A DNA stretch of 64,000 nt from Candidatus Rokuibacteriota bacterium (lineage in GTDB: Bacteria; Methylomirabilota; Methylomirabilia; Rokubacteriales; CSP1-6): positions 62,001-126,000 of the forward strand of contig VGLJ01000005.1 in NCBI GenBank assembly GCA_016866775.1, in the 5' to 3' direction. The notes below the pieces were generated by a model. That model searched no databases. It was not told the DNA's origin and saw only the letters and a list, made by a program, of their open reading frames with translations. The position numbers and the translations under genes were made by a program. Of this stretch, positions 7,131 to 15,839 are shown piece after piece. The stretch's first letter is position 1; each line of letters starts with the position of its first letter.

Positions 7131-8305
7131 CGACGACAGCGGACGTGGTGATCATCGGCGGCGGCGCGACCGGAGCCAGCACCGCGTATCACCTCGCGAA
7201 GCGCGGGGTGAAGAACGTGGTGCTCCTCGAGAAGCAGTTCCTCGCCTCGGGGCCGACGGGCCGGAGCTCGGCGTGCGTGCGTCAGCATTACTCGACACCG
7301 GAGACGTGCCGCCTCGTGCTGAAGGCGCTGCGCTTCTTCGAGCGCTTCGAAGAGCTCACCGGCGGCCGCAGCGCCGGCTTCGTGCGCAGCGGCTATCTGC
7401 TCGGCGTCGACGATCGTCTGCGCAAGGCGATGGAGGCGTCGGTCCGGCTCCAGCAGTCGCAGGGCATCGACAGCCGGCTCATCACGCCCGCCGAGGCGCA
7501 GGCGATCGAGCCGCGCCTCGCCGTCGACGACATCACCGCCGCGTGCTACGAGCCGGAGGCGGGCTACGCCGATCCCGCGCAAACGACCGCGGGCTTCGCC
7601 GCCGCCGCGCGCGAGATGGGCGTCCGGATCATGGAGCAGACGACCGTGACCGGCATCCGCGCCGACGGCGATCGGATCGGCGCGGTCGACACGAGCGCCG
7701 GCCGCATCGAGACGCGGCAGCTCCTCAACGCGGCGGGGACGTGGGCGCACACCCTCGGCCGCATGGTCGGCGTCGACCTGCCGATCACCGTGTGCCGTCA
7801 CAAGATCGCGCTGGTGGGATGGCCCGAGGAGGCGCGCGGACCGCACCCGATGGTCTACGACTTCGTCACCAACATCTACACGCGGCCCGAGACGGGCGAC
7901 ATGATCCTCGTCGGTCCGCTCGACTCCGAGGAATTGACCGATCGCGCCGATCCCGACGCGTACCGCGAAGGGCTGAACCTCGACGAGAAGACCGACCTGC
8001 TCGCGCGCGCCGCGACGCGCTTCCCCGTGCTCGAGCGCGGCGCCGTGATGAAGGCCTACGCCGGGTGCTTCGACGTGACGCCGGACTGGCATCCGATCAT
8101 CGACACGACGGGGCCCGCCGGCTTCTCGATCGCCGCCGGGTTCTCCGGGCACGGGTTCAAGCTCTCGCCGGCGATCGGCGAGATGGTGGCGGCGCTCCTC
8201 ACGGACGGCAAGACGCCGAAGGACGACGTTCACGCGTTCCGGCTGTCCCGGTTCGCCGAGCGCAAACCGATCCGCGGGACGTACGGCGACTGGCTGATGT
8301 GCTGA
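7127..8305 (+). CDS. FAD-dependent oxidoreductase, sarcosine oxidase beta / DAO family
   Basis: Amine-oxidising FAD enzyme of 392 residues. N-terminal dinucleotide motif DVVIIGGGATGASTAYHLAK, then LLEKQFLASGPTGRSSACVR, the segment where sarcosine oxidase-like proteins attach or contact flavin. The C-terminus carries TPDWHPIIDTTGPAGFSIAA and GFSGHGFKLSPAIGEMVA, the usual substrate-domain closing motifs. Probably oxidises a secondary or N-methyl amino acid. It is translationally coupled on both sides (ATGA with the iron-sulfur flavoprotein, GTGCTGA with the permease), so the importer and the two flavoenzymes are made together. The precise substrate cannot be read from sequence. Confidence 0.8.
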   Translation: MTTTADVVIIGGGATGASTAYHLAKRGVKNVVLLEKQFLASGPTGRSSACVRQHYSTPETCRLVLKALRFFERFEELTGGRSAGFVRSGYLLGVDDRLRKAMEASVRLQQSQGIDSRLITPAEAQAIEPRLAVDDITAACYEPEAGYADPAQTTAGFAAAAREMGVRIMEQTTVTGIRADGDRIGAVDTSAGRIETRQLLNAAGTWAHTLGRMVGVDLPITVCRHKIALVGWPEEARGPHPMVYDFVTNIYTRPETGDMILVGPLDSEELTDRADPDAYREGLNLDEKTDLLARAATRFPVLERGAVMKAYAGCFDVTPDWHPIIDTTGPAGFSIAAGFSGHGFKLSPAIGEMVAALLTDGKTPKDDVHAFRLSRFAERKPIRGTYGDWLMC

Positions 8306-9966
8306 TCCGGCCCGGTCAAGCGGCGCTCTTCGTCGTCATCCTCGCGCTGCTCGTCGTCTTCATCGGCTATCCGCTCGCGCGCGTCCTGATCGTCGCCGTC
8401 TCGTCGGACGGCGGCTTCACGCTCGCGCACCTCGTCGCGTTCTTCCAGCGCGGGCTCTTCGTCGAGGCGCTCGTCAACACGCTCGTCGCCGGCGCGGCGG
8501 CGGTGGTGCTCGGCAGCGTCGTCGCGCTGCCGCTGGCGCTGCTGCTGGCACGTGTCGACTTCCCGGGACGCGGCATCGCCCAGACCCTCGCGCTGTTGCC
8601 GCTCGTGGTGCCGCCGTTCGTCGGTGCCGTCGCGTTCCAGCAGGTGCTCGGACGCAGCGGCGTGGTCAACCTCTTCCTGCTCGACACGTTCGGCACGACG
8701 GTGCCGTTCATGGAAGGCCTCACCGGCGTCATCCTCGTGCAGGCGCTCCACTACTTCCCGTTCATCCTCGTCAACACGGCGGCGTCGCTCGCGGGCATCG
8801 ATCCCGCGGCGGAGGAGGCGGCGCAGTCGCTCGGCTGCCACGGCGTCCGGCTCCTCTGGCGCGTGACGCTGCCGCTCGCGCTGCCCGGCTTCGGCGCGGG
8901 CGCGCTGCTCGCGTTCATCCGCGTGATCGACGACCTCGGCACGCCGCTGATGCTCAACTACACCAAGATGCTGGCGCCGCAGGCGTACCTGCGCGTGACG
9001 ACCGTCGGCATGAACGACGCCGACGGGTACGTGATCTGCGTGATCCTGGTTGCCCTGTCACTCGCAGCGCTCGTGGCAGCGAAGGCGCTGCTCGGCCGCG
9101 GCGACTGGGCCTCGCTCGCGCGCGGGCCGGAGCGGCATCCATCGCGGCTGCGCGGCGCGCGCGCGTGGGCCGCGTGGGCGCTCGTCGCCGTCCTCCTGAT
9201 TCCCGCGCTCGTCCCGCACCTCGGCATCGTCGCGCTCTCGGTGTCGAAGGTGTGGAGCTTCTCGTATCTGCCCACACGCTTCACGCTCGACAACTACGGC
9301 GAGATCCTCGTGCGCACGCCGCACTTCGTGTGGAACACCCTGCGCTACGCGCTGCTCGCCGCCGGCATCGACGTCGTGCTCGGCGCCGCGATCGCGTGGC
9401 TGCTCGTGCGCGGCCGCATGCCCGGGCGCGGCGTGCTCGACATGCTCGCCACGGTGCCGCTGGCGGTGCCCGGCGTCGTGCTCGCGATCGGCTATCTGCG
9501 CGTCTTCCACGACTGGGACGTGCCGGGCCTCGGCCAGCCGCTGACGGCGACGTGGCTGATCCTCGTCATCGCCTACGCCGCGCGGCGGTTGCCGTACACG
9601 GTGCGCGCGGCCTACGCGACGATGCAGCAGCTCCACGTGTCGATGGAGGAATCCGCGCAGAGCCTCGGCGCGCCGCCGGGCCGGACGTTCCTGCGCATCA
9701 CGCTGCCGCTGCTCACGCGCGGGCTCGTGGCCGGTGGCGTCGTCGCCTTCATCACCTCGGCCGTCGAGCTCGCGTCGACGATCCTGCTCGTGCCGCGGAT
9801 CGAGCTGGGCCCGCTCTCGTACGGGATCTACATCTACATGCAGTCGGCGGTGGGGCGCGGGCCGGGCGCGGCGCTGGGCGTGGTGGCGATCGTCCTCGTC
9901 GCGGTGGGCACGTGGGTGATCAACCGTCTCGCCGGGCGCAACGCCGGCGCGGCCTGGCGCTTGTGA
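8299..9966 (+). CDS. ABC transporter permease, fused double-domain (ThiP/FbpB type)
   Basis: Inner-membrane permease of 555 residues with two homologous halves of about six helices, each carrying the ATPase-contact loop: EEAAQSLGCHGVRLLWRVTLPLALPG in the first half and EESAQSLGAPP followed by RTFLRITLPLL in the second. This duplicated arrangement is typical of Fe3+, thiamine and polyamine-like importers that pair with an AfuA-like binding protein. GTG start at 8299 overlaps the upstream stop by 7 nt, and the 3' end overlaps the ATPase gene by 4 nt. Works with the products at 3733 and 9963. Confidence 0.85.
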   Translation: MLIRPGQAALFVVILALLVVFIGYPLARVLIVAVSSDGGFTLAHLVAFFQRGLFVEALVNTLVAGAAAVVLGSVVALPLALLLARVDFPGRGIAQTLALLPLVVPPFVGAVAFQQVLGRSGVVNLFLLDTFGTTVPFMEGLTGVILVQALHYFPFILVNTAASLAGIDPAAEEAAQSLGCHGVRLLWRVTLPLALPGFGAGALLAFIRVIDDLGTPLMLNYTKMLAPQAYLRVTTVGMNDADGYVICVILVALSLAALVAAKALLGRGDWASLARGPERHPSRLRGARAWAAWALVAVLLIPALVPHLGIVALSVSKVWSFSYLPTRFTLDNYGEILVRTPHFVWNTLRYALLAAGIDVVLGAAIAWLLVRGRMPGRGVLDMLATVPLAVPGVVLAIGYLRVFHDWDVPGLGQPLTATWLILVIAYAARRLPYTVRAAYATMQQLHVSMEESAQSLGAPPGRTFLRITLPLLTRGLVAGGVVAFITSAVELASTILLVPRIELGPLSYGIYIYMQSAVGRGPGAALGVVAIVLVAVGTWVINRLAGRNAGAAWRL

Positions 9967-11036
9967 CGTCGATCGAGCTGCGCGCGATCGGCAAGCGGTA
10001 CGGCGCGGCGTGGGCGCTGCGCGACGTCAGCCTGCGGGTCGAGCCCGGCGAGTTCTTCACGCTGCTCGGCCCCTCGGGCTGCGGCAAGACGACCGCGCTC
10101 CGCTTGATCGCCGGCTTCCTCGATCCCGACGAGGGCGAGATCCTCATCGACGGCGCGGACGTCAGGGGCGTCCCGCCGTGGCGGCGCGACCTCGGCCTGG
10201 TCTTCCAGAATTACGCGCTCTGGCCCCATCTCTCCGTCTTCGAGCACGTCGCGTTCGGCCTGCGCGAGCGGCACGTGCCGCGCGCGGAACGGACGGCGCG
10301 CGTGCGAGAGGCCCTCCGGCTCGTGAGCCTCGAGGGCTTCGAGCACCGTCGCCCGTCGCAGCTCTCCGGCGGCCAGCAGCAGCGCGTCGCGCTGGCGCGC
10401 ACGCTCGTCCTTCGCCCCCGCGCGCTGCTGCTCGACGAGCCGCTCTCGAACCTCGACGCGACGCTGCGTGCGCAGATGCGTATCGAGCTGCGGCGCCTCC
10501 ATCGCGAGCTCGGGATCACGACGGTGTTCGTCACGCACGACCAGGCGGAGGCCATGGCGCTCTCGACGCGCGTGGCCGTCTTCGATCGCGGCGCCGTCAT
10601 CCAGGTGGGTACGCCGGCCGAGGTCTATCGGCGCCCGCGCACGCGGTTCGTCGCCGAGTTCCTGGGCGCGGCGAATCTCCTGAGCGGCACCGTCCAGGGT
10701 GACACCGTGCGCGTGCACGGCGCGGAAGGACGCCGCGACGGTCTGCGCCTGCGCGTGGCGGATCCGGCCGCCGGTGACGGCGCGCCGGTGGTGTGCGTGG
10801 TCCGGCCCGAGGCGATCCAGCGCGTCGCTTCCGGCGCTGCCGTCGCCAATCGCCTGGACGCAACCGTCCTGACGGTCGTGTACCTCGGCGGCCGGCACGA
10901 GTGCGAGCTGGCGCTGGCCGGCGGCCTCACGCTGCGCGCGGAGCTCGCCACCCACGGCGGCGCGGAGGCGCCGAAGCCCGGCGAGCGCATCGTCGTCGCG
11001 ATCGCTCCCGAGGACGTCGTGCTCCTGATAGAGTGA
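9963..11036 (+). CDS. ABC transporter ATP-binding protein (PotA/FbpC family)
   Basis: Cytoplasmic ATPase of 357 residues. Walker A GPSGCGKTTALR, Q-loop in GLVFQNYALWPHLSV, signature LSGGQQQRVALAR, Walker B ALLLDEPLSNLD and H-loop VFVTHDQAEAMAL are all present. A C-terminal regulatory region of the TOBE type follows from about residue 235. GTG start at 9963 shares four bases with the permease stop. Energises the importer encoded just upstream. It is the last gene of the 3733-11036 run; the next gene starts 5 nt later and belongs to a different transporter family. Confidence 0.87.
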   Translation: MTSIELRAIGKRYGAAWALRDVSLRVEPGEFFTLLGPSGCGKTTALRLIAGFLDPDEGEILIDGADVRGVPPWRRDLGLVFQNYALWPHLSVFEHVAFGLRERHVPRAERTARVREALRLVSLEGFEHRRPSQLSGGQQQRVALARTLVLRPRALLLDEPLSNLDATLRAQMRIELRRLHRELGITTVFVTHDQAEAMALSTRVAVFDRGAVIQVGTPAEVYRRPRTRFVAEFLGAANLLSGTVQGDTVRVHGAEGRRDGLRLRVADPAAGDGAPVVCVVRPEAIQRVASGAAVANRLDATVLTVVYLGGRHECELALAGGLTLRAELATHGGAEAPKPGERIVVAIAPEDVVLLIE

Positions 11037-11041
11037 GCGCC

Positions 11042-12034
11042 ATGCCAATCGCCATCTTCGGGATGATCCTCCTCGCGTTCGCGACGGCGTTCGCGGCCGA
11101 TCCGTGTGCGCACCGCGGGAAGCTCGACACCCTCTACTGCGACGAGAACCGCGACGGCATCGCGGACCCGCCGAAGGACCCCGCGAAGCTCGCCAACCCG
11201 GACACGCTGGTCTACACCTACGCGCCCGTCGAGGATCCCGCGGTCTACGAAGGCGCGTGGAGCGACTTCATGAAGCACATCGAGAAGGTCACGGGCAAGA
11301 AGACGCGGTACTTCGGCCTGCAGAACTACGCCGCGCAGATCGAAGCCATGCGCTCCGGCCGGCTGCACATCTCCGCGTACTCGACCGGCAGCCTCGTCTA
11401 TGCCGTCCACATCGCGGGGGCGGTGCCGTTCGCGATCATGCGCGACGCGAAGGGGCCGTCCGGCTACCACCTCATCATCATGACGCAGGCGAAGAACGAC
11501 AAGATCAACAGCGTGGCGGATCTGAAGGGCAAGCGCGTCGCGCACGTCTCGCAGACGTCGAACTCGGGTCACCAGGCCCCGGTGTACTTCTTCTCGAGGA
11601 TGGGCGTGGTGCCGGGCAAGGACTATCAGATCGCGTTCTCCGGCAAGCACGACAACAGCGCGCTCGGCGTCGTCAACGGCGACTACGACGCGGCCGCGGT
11701 CGCGGACACCGTCGTCGAGCGCATGGTCGCGCGCGGCGTGATCAAGGCCAGCGACTACAAGGTCATCTACACCTCCCCCGTGTTCCCGACGGCGGGCTTC
11801 GCGTACAGCCACAACCTCGAGCCGAAGCTCGCGGAGAAGATCCGCGAGGCCTTCATGACCTTCAAGTTCGAGGGCACGAGCGTGGGGAAGGAATTCAAGG
11901 GCCGCACCGGCTTCATGCCGGTGAACTACCAGAAGGACTGGGACGCGGTCGTCGGCATCCTCGTGGCCAACGGCGCCGCGTTCACGAAGGACTCGCCGGA
12001 GTACAAGAAGCTCCAGCAGCGCGGCAGCGAGTAA
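11042..12034 (+). CDS. Phosphonate-type substrate-binding protein (PhnD family)
   Basis: Secreted solute-binding protein of 330 residues with signal peptide MPIAIFGMILLAFATAFA. The mature N-terminus carries a calcium-loop-like motif DENRDGIAD, then the PhnD/SsuA-like fold: LVYTYAPVEDP, ALGVVNGDYDAAAVADTVVE and the hinge region SDYKVIYTSPVFPTAGF. Such proteins bind phosphonate, phosphite or related oxyanions and feed PhnC/PhnE. The following ATPase and two PhnE-like permeases complete the importer. No C-P lyase or phosphonatase gene is visible, so the ligand could be another small anion. Confidence 0.8.
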   Translation: MPIAIFGMILLAFATAFAADPCAHRGKLDTLYCDENRDGIADPPKDPAKLANPDTLVYTYAPVEDPAVYEGAWSDFMKHIEKVTGKKTRYFGLQNYAAQIEAMRSGRLHISAYSTGSLVYAVHIAGAVPFAIMRDAKGPSGYHLIIMTQAKNDKINSVADLKGKRVAHVSQTSNSGHQAPVYFFSRMGVVPGKDYQIAFSGKHDNSALGVVNGDYDAAAVADTVVERMVARGVIKASDYKVIYTSPVFPTAGFAYSHNLEPKLAEKIREAFMTFKFEGTSVGKEFKGRTGFMPVNYQKDWDAVVGILVANGAAFTKDSPEYKKLQQRGSE

Positions 12035-12043
12035 CCGCGCGCG

Positions 12044-12799
12044 GTGCTCGAGGTCTCCGGGCTCGAGAAGACGTACCCGACCGGCGACCACGCGCTGCGC
12101 GGCGTGTCGTTCACCGTCGAGGGCCGCGACGCGGTCTTCGTGATCGGGCCGTCCGGCGCCGGAAAGTCCACGCTCCTTCGCTGCGTCAATCGTCTCGTCG
12201 AGCCCGATCGCGGTGTCGTCCGCCTCGACGGCCTCGACGTGACCGCGCTCGACACGCGCGCGCTCCGCGCGGCCCGCCGGCGCATGGGCATGATCTTCCA
12301 GGAGTTCAACCTCGTCGAGCGCCTGACGGTGATGGAGAACGTGCTCTCGGGGCGGCTCGGCTACGTCGGCCTCTGGCCCGCGTGGCGGCGGCGCTTCCCG
12401 CCCGACGACGTCGAGGCCGCCTATCGCACGCTCGCGCGCGTCGGTCTCGAGGGCTTCGAGAACAAGCGCGCGGACGAGCTCTCCGGCGGGCAGCGCCAGC
12501 GCGTCGGCATCGCGCGCGCGCTCGTGCAGCGGCCGCAGATCCTGCTCGTCGACGAGCCCACGTCGAGCCTCGATCCGCGGACGTCGGAGACGGTGATGGC
12601 GCTGATCACGGGCCTCGCCGCCGAGGACGGCATCCCCGCGCTGGTGAACATCCACGACGTGCCGCTCGCCCGCGCGTTCGCACGGCGCATCATCGGCCTC
12701 GCGGCCGGGCGGATCGTCTTCGACGGACCGCCGGCGATGCTCGACGAGCCGGCGCTCGAGAAGATTTACGGTGCGCGGCTGCACGAGGCGAACGCGTGA
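12044..12799 (+). CDS. phnC: Phosphonate-type ABC transporter ATPase (PhnC-like)
   Basis: ATPase of 251 residues starting at GTG 12044. Walker [17 protein letters not shown]-loop [20 protein letters not shown], signature [15 protein letters not shown], Walker [26 protein letters not shown] followed by VLSGRLG is characteristic of PhnC proteins. Stop TGA at 12797-12799 overlaps the ATG of the first permease. Together with the genes at 11042, 12799 and 13581 it forms a PhnDCEE importer. Confidence 0.85.
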   Translation: MLEVSGLEKTYPTGDHALRGVSFTVEGRDAVFVIGPSGAGKSTLLRCVNRLVEPDRGVVRLDGLDVTALDTRALRAARRRMGMIFQEFNLVERLTVMENVLSGRLGYVGLWPAWRRRFPPDDVEAAYRTLARVGLEGFENKRADELSGGQRQRVGIARALVQRPQILLVDEPTSSLDPRTSETVMALITGLAAEDGIPALVNIHDVPLARAFARRIIGLAAGRIVFDGPPAMLDEPALEKIYGARLHEANA

Positions 12800-13584
12800 T
12801 GGCACGCGCGTGGCAGCGGCCGTCGCCGTGGCCGCATCCGTGGATGGGACCGGCCGCGTGGACCTTGGGCCTGGCTTTTCTTGCATGGAACGTCGTGAGT
12901 CTCGACGTGGACCCGGCGCGGGTCGCACGCGGGCTCGGCCGGCTCGGCACCGTGCTCGCGCGCGCGGTTCCGCCGGACTTCAGCCGCACGGGCCTCATCG
13001 CGAGCGGCGTCATCGAGAGCATCGAGATCGCCACGCTGTCGACCGTCCTCGGCGTCTTGCTCGGCATTCCGGTGGCCGTCCTCGCGGCGCGCAACGTGGT
13101 GGCGCTGCCGGTGTACGCGGGTGGACGCGGCGTCGTCACGCTCGGCCGCACGCTGCACGAGCTGATCCTCGCGATCATCATCGTGAAGGCCGTGGGCTTC
13201 GGGCCGCTGGCCGGCGTGCTCACGCTCACCGTCGGCGCCGTCGCGTCGTTCGCGAAGCTGCTCGCGGAGCAGATCGAGACGATCGACCGCGGGCCGATCG
13301 AGGCGATCCGCGCGACCGGCGCCTCGCGCGGGGCGGTGCTGATCTACGGCGTGCTGCCGCAGGTGTTGCCGCGCATCATCGGGCTCTCGATCTATCAATG
13401 GGACGTGCACCTGCGTCACTCGACGATCATCGGCATCGTGGGCGCGGGCGGCATCGGCGCCACGCTCTACAACGCGTTCGCGCGGTACGACTACGACTTC
13501 GCGCTCGCGATCCTCATCATCATCGTCGCGATCGTCCTGGTGGGCGAGGGCGTCAGCGCGGCGGCGCGAGCGAAGGTGCAGTGA
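12799..13584 (+). CDS. phnE: Phosphonate-type ABC permease 1 (PhnE family)
   Basis: Membrane permease of 261 residues, about six helices. The EAA-type loop is IEAIRATGASRGAVLIYGVL, followed by the PhnE signature HSTIIGIVGAGGIGATLYNA. RTLHELILAIIIVKAVGFGP corresponds to the conserved PhnE mid-segment. ATG 12799 is used (TGATG junction with phnC). Its partner permease is the next gene, which has a distinct sequence, so the channel is probably a heterodimer. Confidence 0.83.
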   Translation: MARAWQRPSPWPHPWMGPAAWTLGLAFLAWNVVSLDVDPARVARGLGRLGTVLARAVPPDFSRTGLIASGVIESIEIATLSTVLGVLLGIPVAVLAARNVVALPVYAGGRGVVTLGRTLHELILAIIIVKAVGFGPLAGVLTLTVGAVASFAKLLAEQIETIDRGPIEAIRATGASRGAVLIYGVLPQVLPRIIGLSIYQWDVHLRHSTIIGIVGAGGIGATLYNAFARYDYDFALAILIIIVAIVLVGEGVSAAARAKVQ

Positions 13585-14390
13585 GCGTGGGCGACACCGC
13601 GGTCGGCGCTCGTGTCTGGCGCCGTTATTCGCCGGCGCAGACCGCCGCGCGGTGGAGCGCGGAGCTGGCGCTCGCCGTGGTGACGGCGCTGATGCTGTGG
13701 CACGTCGGCGTACGATGGGAATACCTCGCCGACGCGCCCGCGCAGGTCGGCGACCTCCTCGGCCGGATGCTGCCGCCCGAGTGGGCGTTCGCCGGCTCGC
13801 TGCTCCACCCGCTCGCGCAGACCATCAACATCGCGACGCTCGGCACCGCCGGCGCGATCGTGCTCTCGCTGCCGATCGCGTTCTTCGCCGCGCTCAACAC
13901 CACGCCCGGCCGCGTCGCCTACGCGCTGGCGCGGGTCGTGATCGTCGTCAGCCGCTCGGTGGACACGCTCATCTGGGCGCTGGTCTTCATCATCGTCGTG
14001 GGGCCGGGCTCGCTCGCCGGCACGCTCGCGGTGGCGATGCGCTCGATCGGCTTCCTCGCCAAGCTCTTCGCCGAGGGCATCGAGGAGATCGACCGCGGGC
14101 AGGTGGAGGCGGTGACGGCGACCGGCGCGAGCCGGCTCGCCACGCTGCTCTACGGCATCGTGCCCCAGGTGAAGCCGGTGTTCCTCGGCGTGTCGATCTA
14201 TCGCTGGGACATCAACATCCGCGAGTCGACGGTGCTCGGCCTCGTCGGCGCGGGCGGCATCGGCTTCACGCTGAACGACGCGATCCTCGGCCTCGAGTGG
14301 GCGCGCGTGGGCTTGATCATCCTCGTCGTCCTCGCGGTCGTGCTGCTGTCGGAAGCGGTGTCCGCGCTCGCGCGCCGCCGGGTGACGTGA
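13581..14390 (+). CDS. phnE: Phosphonate-type ABC permease 2 (PhnE family)
   Basis: Second PhnE-like permease, 269 residues, GTG start at 13581 with four-base overlap (GTGA). Conserved loop VEAVTATGASRLATLLYGIV and RESTVLGLVGAGGIGFTLND mirror the first permease. VVIVVSRSVDTLIWALVFII replaces the segment around RTLHELILAII. Stop overlaps the GTG of the downstream LLM oxidoreductase, which implies co-expression with that enzyme. Confidence 0.83.
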   Translation: MSVGDTAVGARVWRRYSPAQTAARWSAELALAVVTALMLWHVGVRWEYLADAPAQVGDLLGRMLPPEWAFAGSLLHPLAQTINIATLGTAGAIVLSLPIAFFAALNTTPGRVAYALARVVIVVSRSVDTLIWALVFIIVVGPGSLAGTLAVAMRSIGFLAKLFAEGIEEIDRGQVEAVTATGASRLATLLYGIVPQVKPVFLGVSIYRWDINIRESTVLGLVGAGGIGFTLNDAILGLEWARVGLIILVVLAVVLLSEAVSALARRRVT

Positions 14391-15370
14391 AGGTCGACCT
14401 CCGCGTCCCCGTCGGCGCGCCGCTGTCCGAGGTGGCCGACGTCATCGCGCGCGCGGAAGACGCGGGCTTCGACGGCGTCGGCGTGCACGATCATCCGCAC
14501 AGCGGCCGCGACGTCTACATGGCGCTCGCGCTCGCCGCGCAGCGCACGCGCCGCATCACGCTCTATCCGGCGACGTCGAGCCCCGCCGTCCGGCATCCGG
14601 TGCTGCTCGCGTCCGCCGCGCATTCGCTCGAGGAGATCGCGCCCGGCCGCGCCCGCCTCACGATCGCGCCGGGATTCCTCTCGGCGCGCAGTGTCGGGCG
14701 CCCTCGCGCGGGGGTGGCAGCGATGCGCGAAGCCATCGGCCAGATCCGCTCGCTTCTCGCCGGCAAGGCCGAATCCGTGGGCGCGACCGAGACGCGGCTG
14801 CGCAACGTCAGCGCACGGCCGGTGCCCGTCTTCCTGCTGGCGGCGGGGCCGCGCATGGTCGAGCTGGCCGGCGAGGTGGCGGATGGCGCCATGCTCTTCG
14901 TCGGACTCCACCGCGACGCGATCGCGGCGGCGCGCCGTCATCTGGAGATCGGCGCGCGCCGCGCCGGCCGCGTGCTCGCGGGCTTTCCGGTGATCTTCAT
15001 CGTGACGCTCGGGCTCGCGCCGACGATCGCGCAAGGTGCCGCGTGGATCCGCCGGTGGTTCGAGCCCGGCAAGCCGCTGCTGACGTACCCGAGTGCCGGC
15101 AACCTGCACTGGCTACGCGAGGCCGGCCTCCCGTTCGCCGACGACCTCGATCCGGCCGCGATCGACGACGAGCTCGCGCGCCGTGTCGCCGACGCGTTCG
15201 GCTGCTTCGGCCCGGCGGAGCACTGCGCGGAGCGACTCCTCCGCGCGAAGGAGGAGGCAGGCGTCGATCACGTCTTCTTCTTCCCCGCGCATGACCGGGA
15301 GGGCGGCTACGCGATGCCGACGGCGGAGATCGACGCGTTCGCGCGCGTCATGCGGAAGCGGCTGAGTTAG
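14387..15370 (+). CDS. LLM-class (luciferase-like) flavin/F420-dependent oxidoreductase
   Basis: TIM-barrel oxidoreductase of 327 residues in the bacterial luciferase superfamily; members use FMNH2 or F420H2. Features: RAEDAGFDGVGVHDHPHSGR near the N-terminus, the strand ITLYPATSSPAVRHPVLLAS that lines the cofactor pocket, and LLAAGPRMVELAGEVADGAM, the usual C-terminal cofactor-binding segment. Being the last gene of the PhnDCEE operon (GTGA overlap), it may act on the imported compound, for example oxidative cleavage of a C-P or C-S bond, as SsuD does for sulfonates. That role is inference from position only. Confidence 0.78.
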   Translation: MKVDLRVPVGAPLSEVADVIARAEDAGFDGVGVHDHPHSGRDVYMALALAAQRTRRITLYPATSSPAVRHPVLLASAAHSLEEIAPGRARLTIAPGFLSARSVGRPRAGVAAMREAIGQIRSLLAGKAESVGATETRLRNVSARPVPVFLLAAGPRMVELAGEVADGAMLFVGLHRDAIAAARRHLEIGARRAGRVLAGFPVIFIVTLGLAPTIAQGAAWIRRWFEPGKPLLTYPSAGNLHWLREAGLPFADDLDPAAIDDELARRVADAFGCFGPAEHCAERLLRAKEEAGVDHVFFFPAHDREGGYAMPTAEIDAFARVMRKRLS

Positions 15371-15390
15371 ACACCCGAGCGCGACGGCGG

Positions 15391-15807
15391 CTACGCCGAC
15401 GGCGCGCTCGTTGGGGGGCTTGGGGGGCGCCCGGAGCCCCCCATGTTCTCGATATAGAGCTCGATCTCGTGGCCGTCGGGGTCGCGGACGCAGAAGCCGC
15501 GCTCGTACTCGCCGAACGGCGTGAGGCCGTGGCTCTCCACCCAGCGGCGCGCGGCGGCGACGTCGTCGACCGCGAAGGCGATGTGATAGAGGCCGGGAAC
15601 ACCTTTCGGCTGCGGTCCGGGCCCGTCGGCGCGCGCGAGCTCGCACGAGAGGTCGTGGTGATGCACGCCGGCGGAGAAAAAGACGATGCGTCCCTGCTTG
15701 CCGGTGCCGGTTTCCGCGAGGCCGAGGATGTCGCGATAGAAGCGGCGTGTCGCGTCGAGATCGCGCACGAAAAGTGAGACGTGACCGAGCTCTCGAACGC
15801 GCAGCAT
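15391..15807 (-). CDS. VOC/glyoxalase-fold protein (extradiol dioxygenase-like)
   Basis: Protein of 138 residues with the paired beta-alpha-beta-beta-beta modules of the vicinal-oxygen-chelate superfamily. Probable metal ligands are His9 in GHVSLFV, the His in LYHIAFAVDD and the Glu in HEIELYIE. Function could be a small dioxygenase, isomerase or glutathione-type lyase. The fold ends at ELYIE; the remaining 18 residues (starting NMGGSGRPPSPP) are mostly encoded by hairpin element R2, so the element has replaced or extended the natural end of the gene. Divergent from the MFS gene over a shared promoter. Confidence 0.75.
   Translation of the reverse strand: MLRVRELGHVSLFVRDLDATRRFYRDILGLAETGTGKQGRIVFFSAGVHHHDLSCELARADGPGPQPKGVPGLYHIAFAVDDVAAARRWVESHGLTPFGEYERGFCVRDPDGHEIELYIENMGGSGRPPSPPTSAPSA
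15413..15443 (+). repeat. G-rich hairpin element, copy R2
   Basis: Identical over 31 bp to the reverse complement of 948-978 and followed by ATGTTC, as in copies R3 and R4. It lies inside the 3' end of the minus-strand VOC gene and is translated into the Gly/Pro-rich tail of that protein. Confidence 0.8.
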
Positions 15808-15819
15808 GAGGGGCGAGTT

Positions 15820-15829
15820 AGTGTACCAT
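15820..15829. promoter_or_regulatory. Overlapping divergent -10 boxes
   Basis: The decamer AGTGTACCAT contains TACCAT on the plus strand, 10 nt before the ATG at 15840, and TACACT on the minus strand, 12 nt before the ATG at 15807. The same arrangement (AGTGTACCCT) occurs at 53160-53169 between another divergent pair. Confidence 0.5.
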
Positions 15830-15839
15830 TGCGAGCGTC

